From: an uncultured Bacilli bacterium
GTDB taxonomy: Bacteria; Bacillota_I; Bacilli_A; ML615J-28; CAG-313
Direction of reading: 5' to 3'
Length of the DNA: 15,294 nucleotides
Assembly: GCA_934098295.1 (NCBI GenBank)
Contig: CAKONV010000028.1
Coordinates: forward strand, 1-15,294
Shown here: positions 15,258 to 15,294 of the stretch, one piece after another
How positions within the stretch are numbered: position 1 is the first letter of the stretch
How the letters are laid out: the number at the start of each line of letters is the position of its first letter
Program-made: the position numbers and the translations under genes
The notes under the pieces: generated by a model
Database searches by the model: none
Told to the model about the DNA's origin: nothing
The model's input: only the letters and a program-made list of their open reading frames with translations

Positions 15258-15293
15258 GCAGGAGTACAGATTTACTCCTGCTTTCGCCTTTAT
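15258..15293 (+). terminator. Hairpin, probable plus-strand terminator
   Basis: GCAGGAGTA (15258-15266) and TACTCCTGC (15273-15281) form a perfect 9-bp stem with a 6-base loop, followed on plus by TTTCGCCTTTATT. On minus no T-run follows, so plus is favoured, although no plus-strand gene precedes it in the window. It could end a short plus-strand RNA or belong to a structure that continues past the edge. Confidence 0.5.
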
Positions 15294-15294
15294 T

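Noticed and set aside
1..15294. Mycoplasma code (TGA as Trp)
   Set aside because: Trp is TGG throughout and TGA ends the nucleotidyltransferase at the expected overlap; no TGA is needed to keep any gene open.
1..15294. CRISPR array, tRNA, rRNA or IS transposase
   Set aside because: No regularly spaced repeats, no cloverleaf or rRNA-like sequence and no transposase or integrase motifs were seen; only isolated small inverted repeats.

Overview
The window is very AT-rich, and every gene in it reads leftward on the minus strand. Most starts have an AGGAGG- or AAGGTGAT-type ribosome binding site. TGA and TAG both act as stops and tryptophan is TGG, so the code is the standard bacterial one. The protein families (VTC/DUF4956 pair, AbiH, YobI-like KAP NTPase, large XRE regulators, MATE, DpnI-like winged helix) point to a low-GC Bacillota, perhaps a gut clostridium or an Erysipelotrichia-like organism. 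The species cannot be named from this sequence.

Left edge (1-2000). A decayed remnant of a DUF4956 membrane protein (89-255) lies directly behind a VTC (polyphosphate-polymerase-fold) gene broken by a one-base frameshift (254-933). Next comes a secreted or membrane protein with a signal peptide and four membrane segments (1027-1923), with its own consensus promoter and terminator.

Central defence cluster (2093-8373). In transcription order: a GS...DVD nucleotidyltransferase (7531-8169), a HEPN-type protein with an RNxxxH motif (6978-7547), a 1090-residue membrane-anchored YobI-like KAP P-loop NTPase (3633-6905), a 100-residue unknown protein overlapping the NTPase gene by 11 bases (3341-3643), and an AbiH-family protein (2093-3295). 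No convincing terminator separates them. A promoter overlapped by a perfect 9+4+9 dyad lies in front of the first gene. The five genes may be one defence operon or several modules side by side.

Between the cluster and the next operon, a consensus promoter (8528-8556) and an intrinsic terminator (8427-8456) bracket about 95 nt with no ORF, a good candidate for a small RNA with a six-G run.

Right operon (8582-13027). A zinc-ribbon-like small protein, two large XRE-HTH proteins that look like distant paralogues, and a MATE transporter gene are joined by three identical 8-base ATGNNTAA stop/start overlaps. The MATE gene has an in-frame TAG near its middle and its reading frame runs through an intrinsic terminator at its 3' end, so it is probably a pseudogene.

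Right edge (13231-15294). A PLD-family nuclease with a DpnI-like C-terminal winged helix (14130-14909) is followed by a two-TM protein with a PH-like region (13309-14076) and a strong terminator. About 385 bases at the right end show no gene, only a strong hairpin.

The best candidates for undescribed biology are the coupled zinc-ribbon/XRE/XRE/MATE unit, the NTase-HEPN-KAP-small protein-AbiH cluster with its dyad operator, and the small RNA between them.
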